The position numbers were made by a program, and so were the translations under genes. 18,236 nt of DNA, from assembly GCF_021648855.1 (NCBI RefSeq), contig NZ_JAKJHX010000107.1:1-18236 (forward strand), read 5' to 3'. The stretch comes from Tychonema litorale BBK16. Lineage in GTDB: Bacteria > Cyanobacteriota > Cyanobacteriia > Cyanobacteriales > Microcoleaceae. Of this stretch, positions 6,165-12,780 are shown piece by piece. The notes beneath the pieces were generated by a model, which did no database searches, was not told where the DNA came from, and saw only the letters and a program-made list of their open reading frames with translations. Position 1 is the stretch's first letter; the number at the start of each line of letters is the position of its first letter.

Positions 6165-6443
6165 ATGATCAACTCTAACTTATTGGCAGTAGTAGAATCC
6201 GCTATAACTGATACAGCATCAGGAACTTGGCAAAAACCAATTGTGATGTTTGTTTGTAACATCTTAGCATTGCTAGTTCTCAGTCGCCTAATTTGGCATC
6301 CTCACGTTGGGCCAAAAATGCCTTTGCCCTTACCGTCTCTGTTTAACAATCTTAGCGTCCCCGCATTTCTAGCTTGCATGAGTGCAGGTCATCTGCTAGG
6401 AGTCTTCATGATTTTATCGCTGAGAATCGACAAGTTTATCTAG
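6165..6443 (+). CDS. psaK: Photosystem I subunit PsaK-like protein
   Basis: 92 residues, close to the usual PsaK length. Two hydrophobic helices (about 25-44 and 66-86) flank a polar loop containing GPKMPLP, matching the PsaK pattern of helix 1 with CN (here FVCNILALL), a Gly-Pro-x-x-P-L-P loop, and helix 2 with the family-typical SxGHxLG (here SAGHLLGVFMIL). PsaK sits at the outer edge of photosystem I in the thylakoid membrane and helps couple antenna and reaction centre. Start ATG at 6165 with AGGA 9 bases upstream. It follows the HLIP gene and converges with galK. The PsaK2 form is high-light induced in Synechocystis, so the pairing suggests a PsaK2 role (inference). The sequence is divergent from canonical PsaK1. 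Confidence 0.75.
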   Translation: MINSNLLAVVESAITDTASGTWQKPIVMFVCNILALLVLSRLIWHPHVGPKMPLPLPSLFNNLSVPAFLACMSAGHLLGVFMILSLRIDKFI

Positions 6444-6467
6444 CACCAATTGCGCGCACTCAGAAAT

Positions 6468-7535
6468 TTACCACCCGATAACTTGTGGAACCAAAACACG
6501 CCCAGTATAACCTGCGTGCTGGTAGCGAATAATCGCCTCTGATGCAATCAAATTAACTTTTTCACTCTCAACCAAGGCTACACAAGCACCACCAAAACCT
6601 CCCCCTGTCAGTCTTGCACCGAATACTCCCGGAGTTTCCTGCAATATTGCTACCAGGGTGTCTACTGCTGGCATCGAAAGTTCATAGTCGTCACGCAAGC
6701 TGGTGTGAGAGGCATTCATCAATTGCCCAAAACGGTCTGCTGGTAGTGGCTTAAAAGCTTCGATTACCCGGTTGTTCTCTGTTACCACGTAGCGAGCTCG
6801 CTTTCTGAGAGGTTCGGGCAATACTTCCACAGCTTGCGAGTCTTCTATATCTCTGAGGGCTTTAACTCCCAACATTCGCGCTGCTGCTTCGCACTCGGCG
6901 CGTCGCTGGTTGTAGCAGCTACCTATTGCTTTATGGGTGCTGTCAATCACCAAAATTTCTGTATCTTTGGGAAATCGTAATCGACGTCGGTTGAGGGTGC
7001 GGGTATCAATAAATAGCATCGAGTTGGTGTCGGCTAAACTAGCTGCCATTTGATCCATAATTCCGCAGTTAAATCCTGCATATCGGATTTCGGCTTGCTG
7101 TGCAATTTGAGCTAGTTGCACGTCATCTAGGGAGAGGTTTAAGAGTGAGCGCAGTCCTCTAAGAGTTGCTATTTCTAAAGAGGCGCTGCTCGACAAACCG
7201 ACTCCAATCGGTACATTGGAAGTAATATAAAGATTGATTGGCGGTACTTTGTGTCCTTCTTTTTCTACAAGTCTGATGCAGCCGCAGATATAACTGACAA
7301 ATTTTTGCGGTACTGTATCGTCGTCGGAAAAATTTATGAGTTCGTCCAATTCTGCTGAATAAAAATGATGTTTGTGGTCGCTACTCAAACCGATTTGTAC
7401 TGTGGTGCGCTGGGGAATTGCAGTAGGAATTACAAATCCCTCATTGTAGTCTGTGTGTTCGCCAAGTAGGTTTACTCTTCCGGGAGCGCTAGCTTGGGTT
7501 ATGGGTAACGTACCAAATACTCGTTGAAATTTCAT
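6468..7535 (-). CDS. galK: Galactokinase
   Basis: 355 residues, GHMP kinase family. All three family motifs are present: the galactokinase signature GRVNLLGEHTDYNEG (19-33), the ATP-binding GVGLSSSASLE (111-121), and the C-terminal RLTGGGFGGACVAL. The catalytic aspartate is in GIMDQ (Asp161). It phosphorylates alpha-D-galactose at C1, the entry of the Leloir pathway, in the cytoplasm. ATG at 7535. No Shine-Dalgarno is visible, because the bases in front of the start are a heptameric polypyrimidine repeat on the coding strand. No other gal gene is in the window. It converges with the psaK-like gene (24-base gap) and diverges from ksgA. Confidence 0.95.
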   Translation of the reverse strand: MKFQRVFGTLPITQASAPGRVNLLGEHTDYNEGFVIPTAIPQRTTVQIGLSSDHKHHFYSAELDELINFSDDDTVPQKFVSYICGCIRLVEKEGHKVPPINLYITSNVPIGVGLSSSASLEIATLRGLRSLLNLSLDDVQLAQIAQQAEIRYAGFNCGIMDQMAASLADTNSMLFIDTRTLNRRRLRFPKDTEILVIDSTHKAIGSCYNQRRAECEAAARMLGVKALRDIEDSQAVEVLPEPLRKRARYVVTENNRVIEAFKPLPADRFGQLMNASHTSLRDDYELSMPAVDTLVAILQETPGVFGARLTGGGFGGACVALVESEKVNLIASEAIIRYQHAGYTGRVLVPQVIGW

Positions 7536-7541
7536 GGTGTA

Positions 7542-7576
7542 GAAGGAAGAAGGAAGAAGAAAGAAGGAAGAAAAAA
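7542..7576. repeat. Heptamer repeat directly upstream of galK
   Basis: Five exact 7-base units of consensus GAAGGAA on the plus strand (GAAGGAA twice, GAAGAAA, GAAGGAA, GAAAAAA). The tract ends 6 bases from the galK ATG and fills the place where its ribosome-binding site should be. On the galK strand it is pure pyrimidine. It is typical of cyanobacterial short tandem repeats. Confidence 0.85.
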
Positions 7577-7750
7577 ATAGCTATTTGTGGATCTATGCCT
7601 GTCTTGTGGTTAATAAGGGGAATTGGTAATTGTAAATAAATAACTTTATTTTTTCAAGTTTATCTTTGATCTTGCATACTTATTTTCCTTAATTCAAGAT
7701 CTGTTAACAAAAATCGACAGGACGGCATAGGTGCAAAAGCTATTGGTTTG

Positions 7751-7759
7751 TGGTATGAT
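7751..7759 (+). promoter_or_regulatory. Extended -10 promoter candidate for ksgA
   Basis: TGGTATGAT is an extended -10 motif (TGN followed by TATGAT), about 32 bases before the ksgA ATG. No good -35 is present at the expected spacing, which extended -10 promoters tolerate. Confidence 0.4.
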
Positions 7760-7790
7760 TATAGACTAAAATTTGCCAAGATTTCAAAAA

Positions 7791-8618
7791 ATGCGATCGC
7801 CCACCCCCCGAAAACAATTTGCTCAACATTGGCTCAAAAGTGAGAAAGCCTTAGATAAGATTGTCAAAGCGGCGAATTTGTCAGGTTCGCGCGTCCTGGA
7901 AATCGGCCCAGGTACAGGGATTCTGACTCGACGCTTGCTGGCTGAGGCTGAGTCTGTTGTGGCCGTGGAAATCGATCGAGATTTGTGTCAACGGCTAGCT
8001 AAGCAACTGGGTAAAGCCGACAACTTTTTGCTACTCCAAGGCGACATACTGGAAATGGATTTAGACAGCCAACTCGTGGTTTTTACTAAATTTCAAAATC
8101 CTAATAAAGTTGTTGCCAATATTCCTTACAATATTACTGGCCCAATCCTCCAAAAACTGCTGGGAACGATATCTGTTCCTGCTGCTAAACCCTTCGATTC
8201 GATCGTGCTGTTAGTGCAAAAAGAAGTGGCGGAAAGACTTTATGCAAAACCGGGTTCAAGAGCCTTTGGCGCGCTGTCGGTGCGGGTACAATATTTAGCA
8301 GAATGCGAGTTAATTTGCGATGTCCCTTCTAAAGACTTTGTACCGCCACCAAAAGTCGATTCGGCGGTGGTGCGGCTAGTTCCGAGATTGATAGAAACTC
8401 CTGCTGTTAATCCGCGCCATTTAGAGAGTTTAGTTAAGTTGGGATTTGGTAGCAAGCGCAAGATGCTGCGAAATAATTTGAAAGGTACGGTCGATTTAGA
8501 TAAACTGGTTCAATTGTTAGAAGAGTTACAGATAAATCCTGAATCTCGCGCGGAAGATTTAAGCGTGGATCAATGGATAAATTTGAGTAATAATATGGTG
8601 TCTAATCTTTTAAGTTAA
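7791..8618 (+). CDS. ksgA: 16S rRNA (adenine1518-N6/adenine1519-N6)-dimethyltransferase
   Basis: 275 residues from the ATG at 7791. A TTG six codons upstream is also in frame, but the ATG gives the usual N-terminus (PRKQFAQHWL). Class I SAM methyltransferase: motif I VLEIGPGTG (35-43), the acidic VEID (59-62), GDILEMD (84-90), the catalytic NIPYN (110-114), and the KsgA-typical VPPPKVDSAVVRL. It dimethylates two adjacent adenines in helix 45 of 16S rRNA late in 30S assembly. The HIP1 octamer GCGATCGC overlaps the start codon (7793-7800). ksgA is often followed directly by ispE in cyanobacteria; here a kinase gene on the other strand separates them. It converges with that gene. Confidence 0.96.
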   Translation: MRSPTPRKQFAQHWLKSEKALDKIVKAANLSGSRVLEIGPGTGILTRRLLAEAESVVAVEIDRDLCQRLAKQLGKADNFLLLQGDILEMDLDSQLVVFTKFQNPNKVVANIPYNITGPILQKLLGTISVPAAKPFDSIVLLVQKEVAERLYAKPGSRAFGALSVRVQYLAECELICDVPSKDFVPPPKVDSAVVRLVPRLIETPAVNPRHLESLVKLGFGSKRKMLRNNLKGTVDLDKLVQLLEELQINPESRAEDLSVDQWINLSNNMVSNLLS

Positions 8619-8654
8619 GCATTCTGTTATGGCAGAAGGCATCAGGCAGAAAGA

Positions 8655-10181
8655 TTATTTCAGGCTAATTGGAATCTTAATCATAAATTCCGTATCCTGT
8701 CCTGGTGCTGAAATACATAACAACTCACCTTTGTGTGTTTCCGTGATAATTTGATAGCCAATAGATAAACCCAATCCTGTCCCTTTACCTACAGGTTTAG
8801 TCGTAAAAAATGGATTAAATAACAGTTTAATCACGGATTCATTTATTTCTGGCCCGTTGTTACAAATTCGGATTTCTACTTCCCGACTCTCTAAAAGTCT
8901 GGTATAAATTTTGATCTTGGGAAGACTAGCTTCATCGCTTTTCATCGCCTGACTGTGGCGGCGCTCTTCTAAAGCATCAATAGCATTAGAAATAATATTC
9001 AGAAACACTTGATTTAATTGTCCAGGATAGCACTCGATTTGGGGTAAGTCACCATATTCTTTGATCACATTAATGCCAGGAAAATTGGCTTGAGCACTCA
9101 GACGAATTTGCACAAGCAAGAGAGTGCTGTCGATTCCTTCGTGGATGTCTGCCAATTTCATGTCTGCTTCGTCAAGACGAGAAAAAGTCCGCAGTGATTT
9201 GACAATTCCAAGAATGCGATCGGCTCCGTTTCTCATGGAAATTAATATTTTTGGTAAGTCTTCTCTGATGAAATCTAAATCTAGATTGTCAAGTTTTTCT
9301 TGAATATTTTGTAAAGGATTTGGATACTGTTCTTGATAGAGACTAATAATTTCTAGCAAACTATCAGCATACTCGCGAGTGGCAGGAAGATTGCCATAAA
9401 TAAAGTTAATGGGATTGTTGATTTCATGGGCTACTCCAGCTACTAATTGCCCCAAAGATGACATTTTTTCGTTCTGAATTAGCTTGGATTGAGTTTGCTG
9501 TAATTCAGATAAGGTTTGTGCCAGCTTTTGAGTTGTAGAGCTTAAATCTGCTGTACGTTCTTCAACTCTAATTTCTAGTTCTTCTTTGGCTGTCTGTAGT
9601 GCTGCTTCTGCTAATTGGCGTTCAACAATTTCAGCTTGCAATTCAGACAAGGCTTGTGCAAGTTGTTGAGTTCTAGCTTTTAACTCTGCTGTACGTTCTT
9701 CAACTCTAATTTCTAGTTCTGCTTTGGCTGTTTGCAGTGCTGTTTTTGCTAATTTGCGTTCGACAATTTCAACTTGTAAAAGGTTGTTGGCGAGTTCTAA
9801 CTGCGCGGGACTGGGAAGTGCTAGGGCTTGAGGTATTAAGTCTACCAAAAGTATGGCTGTAGCCAATGAAATTAGGGCAGTAATTGCTTTCATTGTTCCT
9901 GAAAGCCAATAGGTAGGATGCCAAAGTGTCCAGATTTCAAATATGTGAGTGAGTCCACAGGCGACGATAAAGGCTCCAAACATGGCAAAGATCCAATCAA
10001 AGGGCAAATCTTCGCGTTTGGAAATGAAATAAACCAATGTAATCGGGATCGAAAAATAGGCGATCGCAATTATCGAATCTGAGGCAACGTGAAGCCACAC
10101 TAACCGGGTCTGCCAGAGATAGCAGTGGCCGTGGGGAATGAATGACCCGGAACTAAAAAAAGTTTTCCAGAATTCCAGCAT
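8655..10181 (-). CDS. Ethylene-receptor-type sensor histidine kinase
   Basis: 508 residues. The N-terminus (about 25-120) is a three-helix membrane domain like plant ETR1: Asp35, Tyr42, Pro46, Ile72, Cys75 and His79 fall at exactly +10 relative to ETR1 Asp25, Tyr32, Pro36, Ile62, Cys65 and His69, with AYFSIP and CGLTH visible. Cys and His are the known Cu(I)/ethylene ligands. Next come two tandem coiled-coil copies (137-182 and 183-228), then HisKA with VAHEINNPINF (His252), an N box LNIISNAIDAL (Asn399) and G2 GTGLGLS (467-473). The G1 box reads NNGPEI where DNGPGI is usual. Start ATG at 10181 with AAAGGAA upstream. There is no receiver domain and no adjacent response regulator. Synechocystis Etr1 (slr1212) binds ethylene through this domain; sensing here is inferred from the residues. 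Confidence 0.93.
   Translation of the reverse strand: MLEFWKTFFSSGSFIPHGHCYLWQTRLVWLHVASDSIIAIAYFSIPITLVYFISKREDLPFDWIFAMFGAFIVACGLTHIFEIWTLWHPTYWLSGTMKAITALISLATAILLVDLIPQALALPSPAQLELANNLLQVEIVERKLAKTALQTAKAELEIRVEERTAELKARTQQLAQALSELQAEIVERQLAEAALQTAKEELEIRVEERTADLSSTTQKLAQTLSELQQTQSKLIQNEKMSSLGQLVAGVAHEINNPINFIYGNLPATREYADSLLEIISLYQEQYPNPLQNIQEKLDNLDLDFIREDLPKILISMRNGADRILGIVKSLRTFSRLDEADMKLADIHEGIDSTLLLVQIRLSAQANFPGINVIKEYGDLPQIECYPGQLNQVFLNIISNAIDALEERRHSQAMKSDEASLPKIKIYTRLLESREVEIRICNNGPEINESVIKLLFNPFFTTKPVGKGTGLGLSIGYQIITETHKGELLCISAPGQDTEFMIKIPISLK
9498..9773. repeat. 138-bp tandem duplication inside the ethylene-receptor-type kinase
   Basis: Two adjacent copies (9636-9773 and 9498-9635), each encoding 46 residues that begin with (A/V)EIVER(K/Q)LA and include ELEIRVEERTA. 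They share nucleotide runs of over 30 identical bases, so the duplication is recent or kept similar by conversion. The length, 138, is a multiple of three and extends the linker coiled coil. Confidence 0.9.
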
Positions 10182-10271
10182 AATATTTCCTTTGAGTTAT
10201 GAGAAAATGGACTCTGACTGGTCTCAATTAATTTCAACCAGGGGTTTATTTCACCCGTGGCTTAATTACCT

Positions 10272-11222
10272 ATGCGTTCATATTCTCTGCTAGCTTCAGC
10301 AAAAATCAACCTCTATTTAGAAATAATAGGCGATCGCCTCGACGGATATCACGAACTGGCGATGGTACTTCAAAGTATAGATTTAGTCGATCGCATTGAC
10401 TTACGGGCGATCGGTACAGACACCATTCGCGTGCGCTGCGATCACCCGCAAGTCCCTCCTGATAAGAATAACTTAGCGTACCGAGCAGCAGATTTGTTGG
10501 CAAAGCAATTCCCCGATGCTTTGGCGAAATACGGCGGTGTCGAAATTGCCATTCACAAGCAAATTCCGGTGGCGGCGGGACTCGCTGGCGGTTCGGCAAA
10601 TGCGGCGGCGGTTTTAGTCGGGATGGATTTGTTGTGGCAATTGGGACTCACTCAGTCGGAGTTGCAAGAGTTGGGGGGAACTTTGGGTTCTGATGTGCCT
10701 TTTTGCATTGCTGGAGGTACGGCTTTGGCTACTGGTCGCGGGGATCAACTCTCGCCACTACCGGATTGTGGCCCTTTGTATGTGGTGTTGGCGAAGTTTC
10801 GCAATCTCAGTATTTCTACGGCTTGGGCGTATCAAACTTATCGTCAGCAATTCAGTAGTTCCTATTGTCCGCCGGAGGATTTGGATTGTCGTCGCGAACG
10901 ACTGCATTCGGGGCCGATGGTGGGGGCGATCGCCCAAAAAGATCGACCGAAAATTGGTCAATTGCTACACAATGATTTGGAGAAAGTGGCGCTACCTGTT
11001 TATCCGCAAGTGTTACAGTTACGCGAGGCTTTTGAGTCGGCGGGGGTTTTGGGAACGATGATGTCCGGTTCTGGGCCCACTGTGTTTGCGTTGGCCGAGT
11101 CTGTCGCCCAAGCCGAGGAGGTTCAGGAACGGGTGAAAAGTGCGATCGCCTCTCCAGATTTAGATTTTTGGGTAACAAAGTTTAGCAATACTGGGATTCG
11201 GATTGTTTCGGATGAAAATTAG
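10272..11222 (+). CDS. ispE: 4-diphosphocytidyl-2-C-methyl-D-erythritol kinase
   Basis: 316 residues, GHMP kinase of the MEP (non-mevalonate) isoprenoid pathway. It phosphorylates the 2-OH of CDP-methylerythritol, feeding carotenoid, phytol and quinone synthesis. Visible motifs: SAKINLYLEI with Lys11, the ATP-binding PVAAGLAGGSANAAA (99-113), GSDVPF with the catalytic Asp141, and the C-terminal MMSGSGPTVFAL. Start ATG at 10272; no strong Shine-Dalgarno. It lies in a 90-base divergent intergenic space from the ethylene-receptor-type kinase and upstream of the DUF3082 gene, a neighbour commonly seen in cyanobacteria. Confidence 0.96.
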   Translation: MRSYSLLASAKINLYLEIIGDRLDGYHELAMVLQSIDLVDRIDLRAIGTDTIRVRCDHPQVPPDKNNLAYRAADLLAKQFPDALAKYGGVEIAIHKQIPVAAGLAGGSANAAAVLVGMDLLWQLGLTQSELQELGGTLGSDVPFCIAGGTALATGRGDQLSPLPDCGPLYVVLAKFRNLSISTAWAYQTYRQQFSSSYCPPEDLDCRRERLHSGPMVGAIAQKDRPKIGQLLHNDLEKVALPVYPQVLQLREAFESAGVLGTMMSGSGPTVFALAESVAQAEEVQERVKSAIASPDLDFWVTKFSNTGIRIVSDEN

Positions 11223-11296
11223 CTCAAATTGGCGATCGATCAGCATCGACCCAGACCAATCTAATTCTGCCAGAAATATAATCAGCTTGAAGTATC

Positions 11297-11305
11297 TGGT
11301 AAAAT
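11297..11305 (+). promoter_or_regulatory. Extended -10 candidate for the DUF3082 gene
   Basis: TGGTAAAAT fits an extended -10 motif 76 bases before the DUF3082 start. No -35 is recognisable. Read-through from ispE is equally possible. Confidence 0.3.
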
Positions 11306-11345
11306 AGAACTAAACACAGATTTTATTTTCGGTCCATCAACCCGA

Positions 11346-11380
11346 AATCCAAAATCTAAAATCTAAACTCTAAAATCTAA
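11346..11380. repeat. Heptamer repeat abutting the DUF3082 start codon
   Basis: Five 7-base units of consensus AATCTAA (AATCCAA, AATCTAA twice, ACTCTAA, AATCTAA). The last unit ends on the base directly before the ATG, so there is no Shine-Dalgarno and the leader is unusually A-rich. Confidence 0.88.
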
Positions 11381-11746
11381 ATGGCTGATTTAACCAATCC
11401 CAATTCTACTTCTCAAACTCCCAATTCTGCTGAAAATAGTTCCCCAACATCGCCTCAGCCACCAACAGTATTGCGGTGCGTCACAGGTTCGCTGATGGCG
11501 GGAGGTTTTGCGGCGGCTTTGTACGCGCTTACTTTGTCGATCGCACAAACCTTTGCCAACAAACCAATTCATTCCGACAACGTTACAGTGGTTAATATTG
11601 CGGCCGCTGTGCGGACTTTGGTAATGGGAATTGTCGCTTTGGGTGGCGGTGTATTTGCTTTTGCTGCTGTGGGTTTGATGGCGCTGGCTTTACAACTTTT
11701 GATTCAAAGTTTTGTGAAGAAACCAGATACATCTTCTGGTGTTTAA
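11381..11746 (+). CDS. DUF3082 family membrane protein
   Basis: 121 residues. The first 30 are polar, Ser/Thr/Pro/Asn-rich and probably disordered. They are followed by hydrophobic segments at about 37-57 and 78-112, separated by the conserved-looking FANKPIHSDNVTVVNIA stretch. This matches DUF3082 proteins of cyanobacteria, whose function is unknown; placement in the thylakoid or plasma membrane is inference. It follows ispE by 158 bases on the same strand. The ATG at 11381 directly follows a heptamer repeat, so translation may rely on an unstructured A-rich leader. Confidence 0.8.
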   Translation: MADLTNPNSTSQTPNSAENSSPTSPQPPTVLRCVTGSLMAGGFAAALYALTLSIAQTFANKPIHSDNVTVVNIAAAVRTLVMGIVALGGGVFAFAAVGLMALALQLLIQSFVKKPDTSSGV

Positions 11747-11900
11747 GCATTATGTCTTTGACCAGGTAAATATCGGTGCAATTATTTATTGTCAGAGCAA
11801 GTGCTTAACTGGTAGTGAAACTAATTTGGCTAATTTTTCAGCAACATCTACCCGGTGACATTTATCGGGATTCATTGATCATCCGGGACTTTACATACAA

Positions 11901-11917
11901 AAAAAGGGGTGCTTTTT
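11901..11917 (+). promoter_or_regulatory. Hairpin presenting the ribosome-binding site of the coiled-coil gene
   Basis: AAAAAG (11901-11906) pairs with CTTTTT (11912-11917) around a GGGTG loop, one base before the ATG at 11919. The loop G-run, together with the last stem G, is the only Shine-Dalgarno-like sequence. The stem is weak, mostly A-U. Confidence 0.35.
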
Positions 11918-11918
11918 C

Positions 11919-12359
11919 ATGAAAGCAGAATTTTATTACGACCGTTATAAATATACTTGCAGTTTAGTTCAAGTTAACTTTACCCAAGAATTAAAAATCA
12001 AAAATCATCAAGGCTTTGTATTAGCAGTTAAGCAAGGCTCAAAAATGGGAATCTTGGGAAAAACTCGTCAGAATGCTAAAAAAGTTGATGTCAGTAAATC
12101 TCATTTCTATAATGTAATTAAAGCCGCCATGAATGCTTTGGAACTAGAAGCCAGAGATGAATTAATTTTAGAGAAAGAGCGGACTATCACTGAAGCAGAA
12201 GAAAAGATTCAGCAACAAGATAGAGAAATTCGTGTGCTGAATGAACAGCTACGAATACTTAAAGAACAAGTTGAACAGTTGTCAACAGAAAAACAGCAAT
12301 TATCAATGCAGCTAATAGATAATCAAATTAGAGAAAGTGAAGTTAGTCAAAAAGTCTAA
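11919..12359 (+). CDS. Hypothetical coiled-coil protein
   Basis: 146 residues, not recognised. The first part (1-65) is mixed, with aromatic residues (FYYDRYKYTC) and a basic patch GKTRQNAKKVDVSKSHFYNV that could bind nucleic acid or form a helix-turn-helix-like unit (speculation). Residues 65-140 are almost entirely heptad-patterned Glu/Gln/Lys/Leu/Ile and should form a long coiled coil (EEKIQQQDREIRVLNEQL and following). No signal peptide, no membrane segment. It has an ATG start with a GGGG-containing site upstream, and codon use looks like a real gene. It converges with the porin gene across a repeat-filled gap. A CATCGA/TCGATG hairpin (12373-12392) lies 14 bases after the stop. Confidence 0.7.
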   Translation: MKAEFYYDRYKYTCSLVQVNFTQELKIKNHQGFVLAVKQGSKMGILGKTRQNAKKVDVSKSHFYNVIKAAMNALELEARDELILEKERTITEAEEKIQQQDREIRVLNEQLRILKEQVEQLSTEKQQLSMQLIDNQIRESEVSQKV

Positions 12360-12372
12360 TACTTTTTAGAAT

Positions 12373-12392
12373 CATCGACAAATTTATCGATG
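12373..12392 (+). terminator. Small hairpin after the coiled-coil gene
   Basis: CATCGA pairs with TCGATG around an 8-base AT-rich loop, 14 bases after the stop codon. There is no U-run, so termination is only suggested by position. Confidence 0.35.
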
Positions 12393-12546
12393 CAGGAAAC
12401 AAATATTCATCAATTAAGCAGACTAACCTAAAGTTATTGTAGGAACACGGCACTGCCGTGTCCCTAATAAAAAAACAGTTATTGTAGGGACACGGCACTG
12501 CCGTGTCCCTAATAAAAAAAAGTTATTGTAGGGACACGGCACTGCC

Positions 12547-12743
12547 CATTAGTGTCAACTTAAGCCTGAAACTATTGGTATCTCTCGGTTTTACCTTAGT
12601 CTAGATCCCCCTAAATCCCCCTTAAGAAGGGGGACTTTGAAAAGACTCCTGTCCCCCCCTTCTTAAGGGGGGCTAGGGGGGATCTAGATTTAATAGTCAA
12701 ACAACAGTCTCTGACTGGGTTTTACCTTAAGTTGACACCTATG
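12547..12743. mobile_element. 197-bp MITE-like element with 9-bp target duplication
   Basis: The left end CATTAGTGTCAACTTAAG and the reverse complement of the right end, CATAGGTGTCAACTTAAG, agree at 16 of 18 positions. The element is flanked by direct copies of GGCACTGCC (12538-12546 and 12744-12752). Removing it with one copy restores the standard palindromic repeat unit. There is no coding capacity; it would be moved by a transposase elsewhere. A 9-bp duplication fits several DDE families, so no family is assigned. Confidence 0.8.
12601..12687. repeat. Long imperfect palindrome inside the MITE-like element
   Basis: The left arm (12601-12635) begins CTAGATCCCCC and contains CCCCCTTAAGAAGGGGG; the right arm (12651-12687) is its near-perfect reverse complement with a few extra C/G bases; the loop is 15 bases. 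Each arm also holds its own smaller palindrome around CTTAAG. Similar GATCCCCCTAAATCCCCC repeats are widespread in cyanobacteria. Confidence 0.88.
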
Positions 12744-12780
12744 GGCACTGCCGTGTCCCTACGAGGATATTGATAGTAGA

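Larger units (their letters stand above)
12432..12763. repeat. Three tandem copies of a GGGACACGGC palindromic repeat
   Basis: Units start at 12432, 12477 and 12521 (periods 45 and 44). Each has AGTTATTGTAG, a 10-bp stem GGGACACGGC with loop ACT and its complement, then TAATAAAAAA. Copy 1 has one stem mismatch (GGAACACGGC). Copy 3 is split by a 197-bp insertion and resumes at 12744-12763. This palindrome is a familiar dispersed repeat type in filamentous cyanobacteria. It lies between the converging coiled-coil and porin genes and could act as a transcript 3' end. Confidence 0.9.

Noticed and set aside
7773..7790. TTG start for ksgA six codons upstream
   Set aside because: The ATG at 7791 gives the family's usual N-terminus; the upstream codons have no support.
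10693..11061. 122-codon frame inside ispE
   Set aside because: Overlaps the well-supported ispE gene in another frame; no family features.
12432..12540. CRISPR-like spacing of the 44-45 bp repeat
   Set aside because: The units are contiguous, palindromic and without unique spacers; no cas genes are nearby.
12547..12743. Attachment site or integron-type element
   Set aside because: A 9-bp direct duplication with terminal inverted repeats and no coding sequence is better explained by a transposed MITE.
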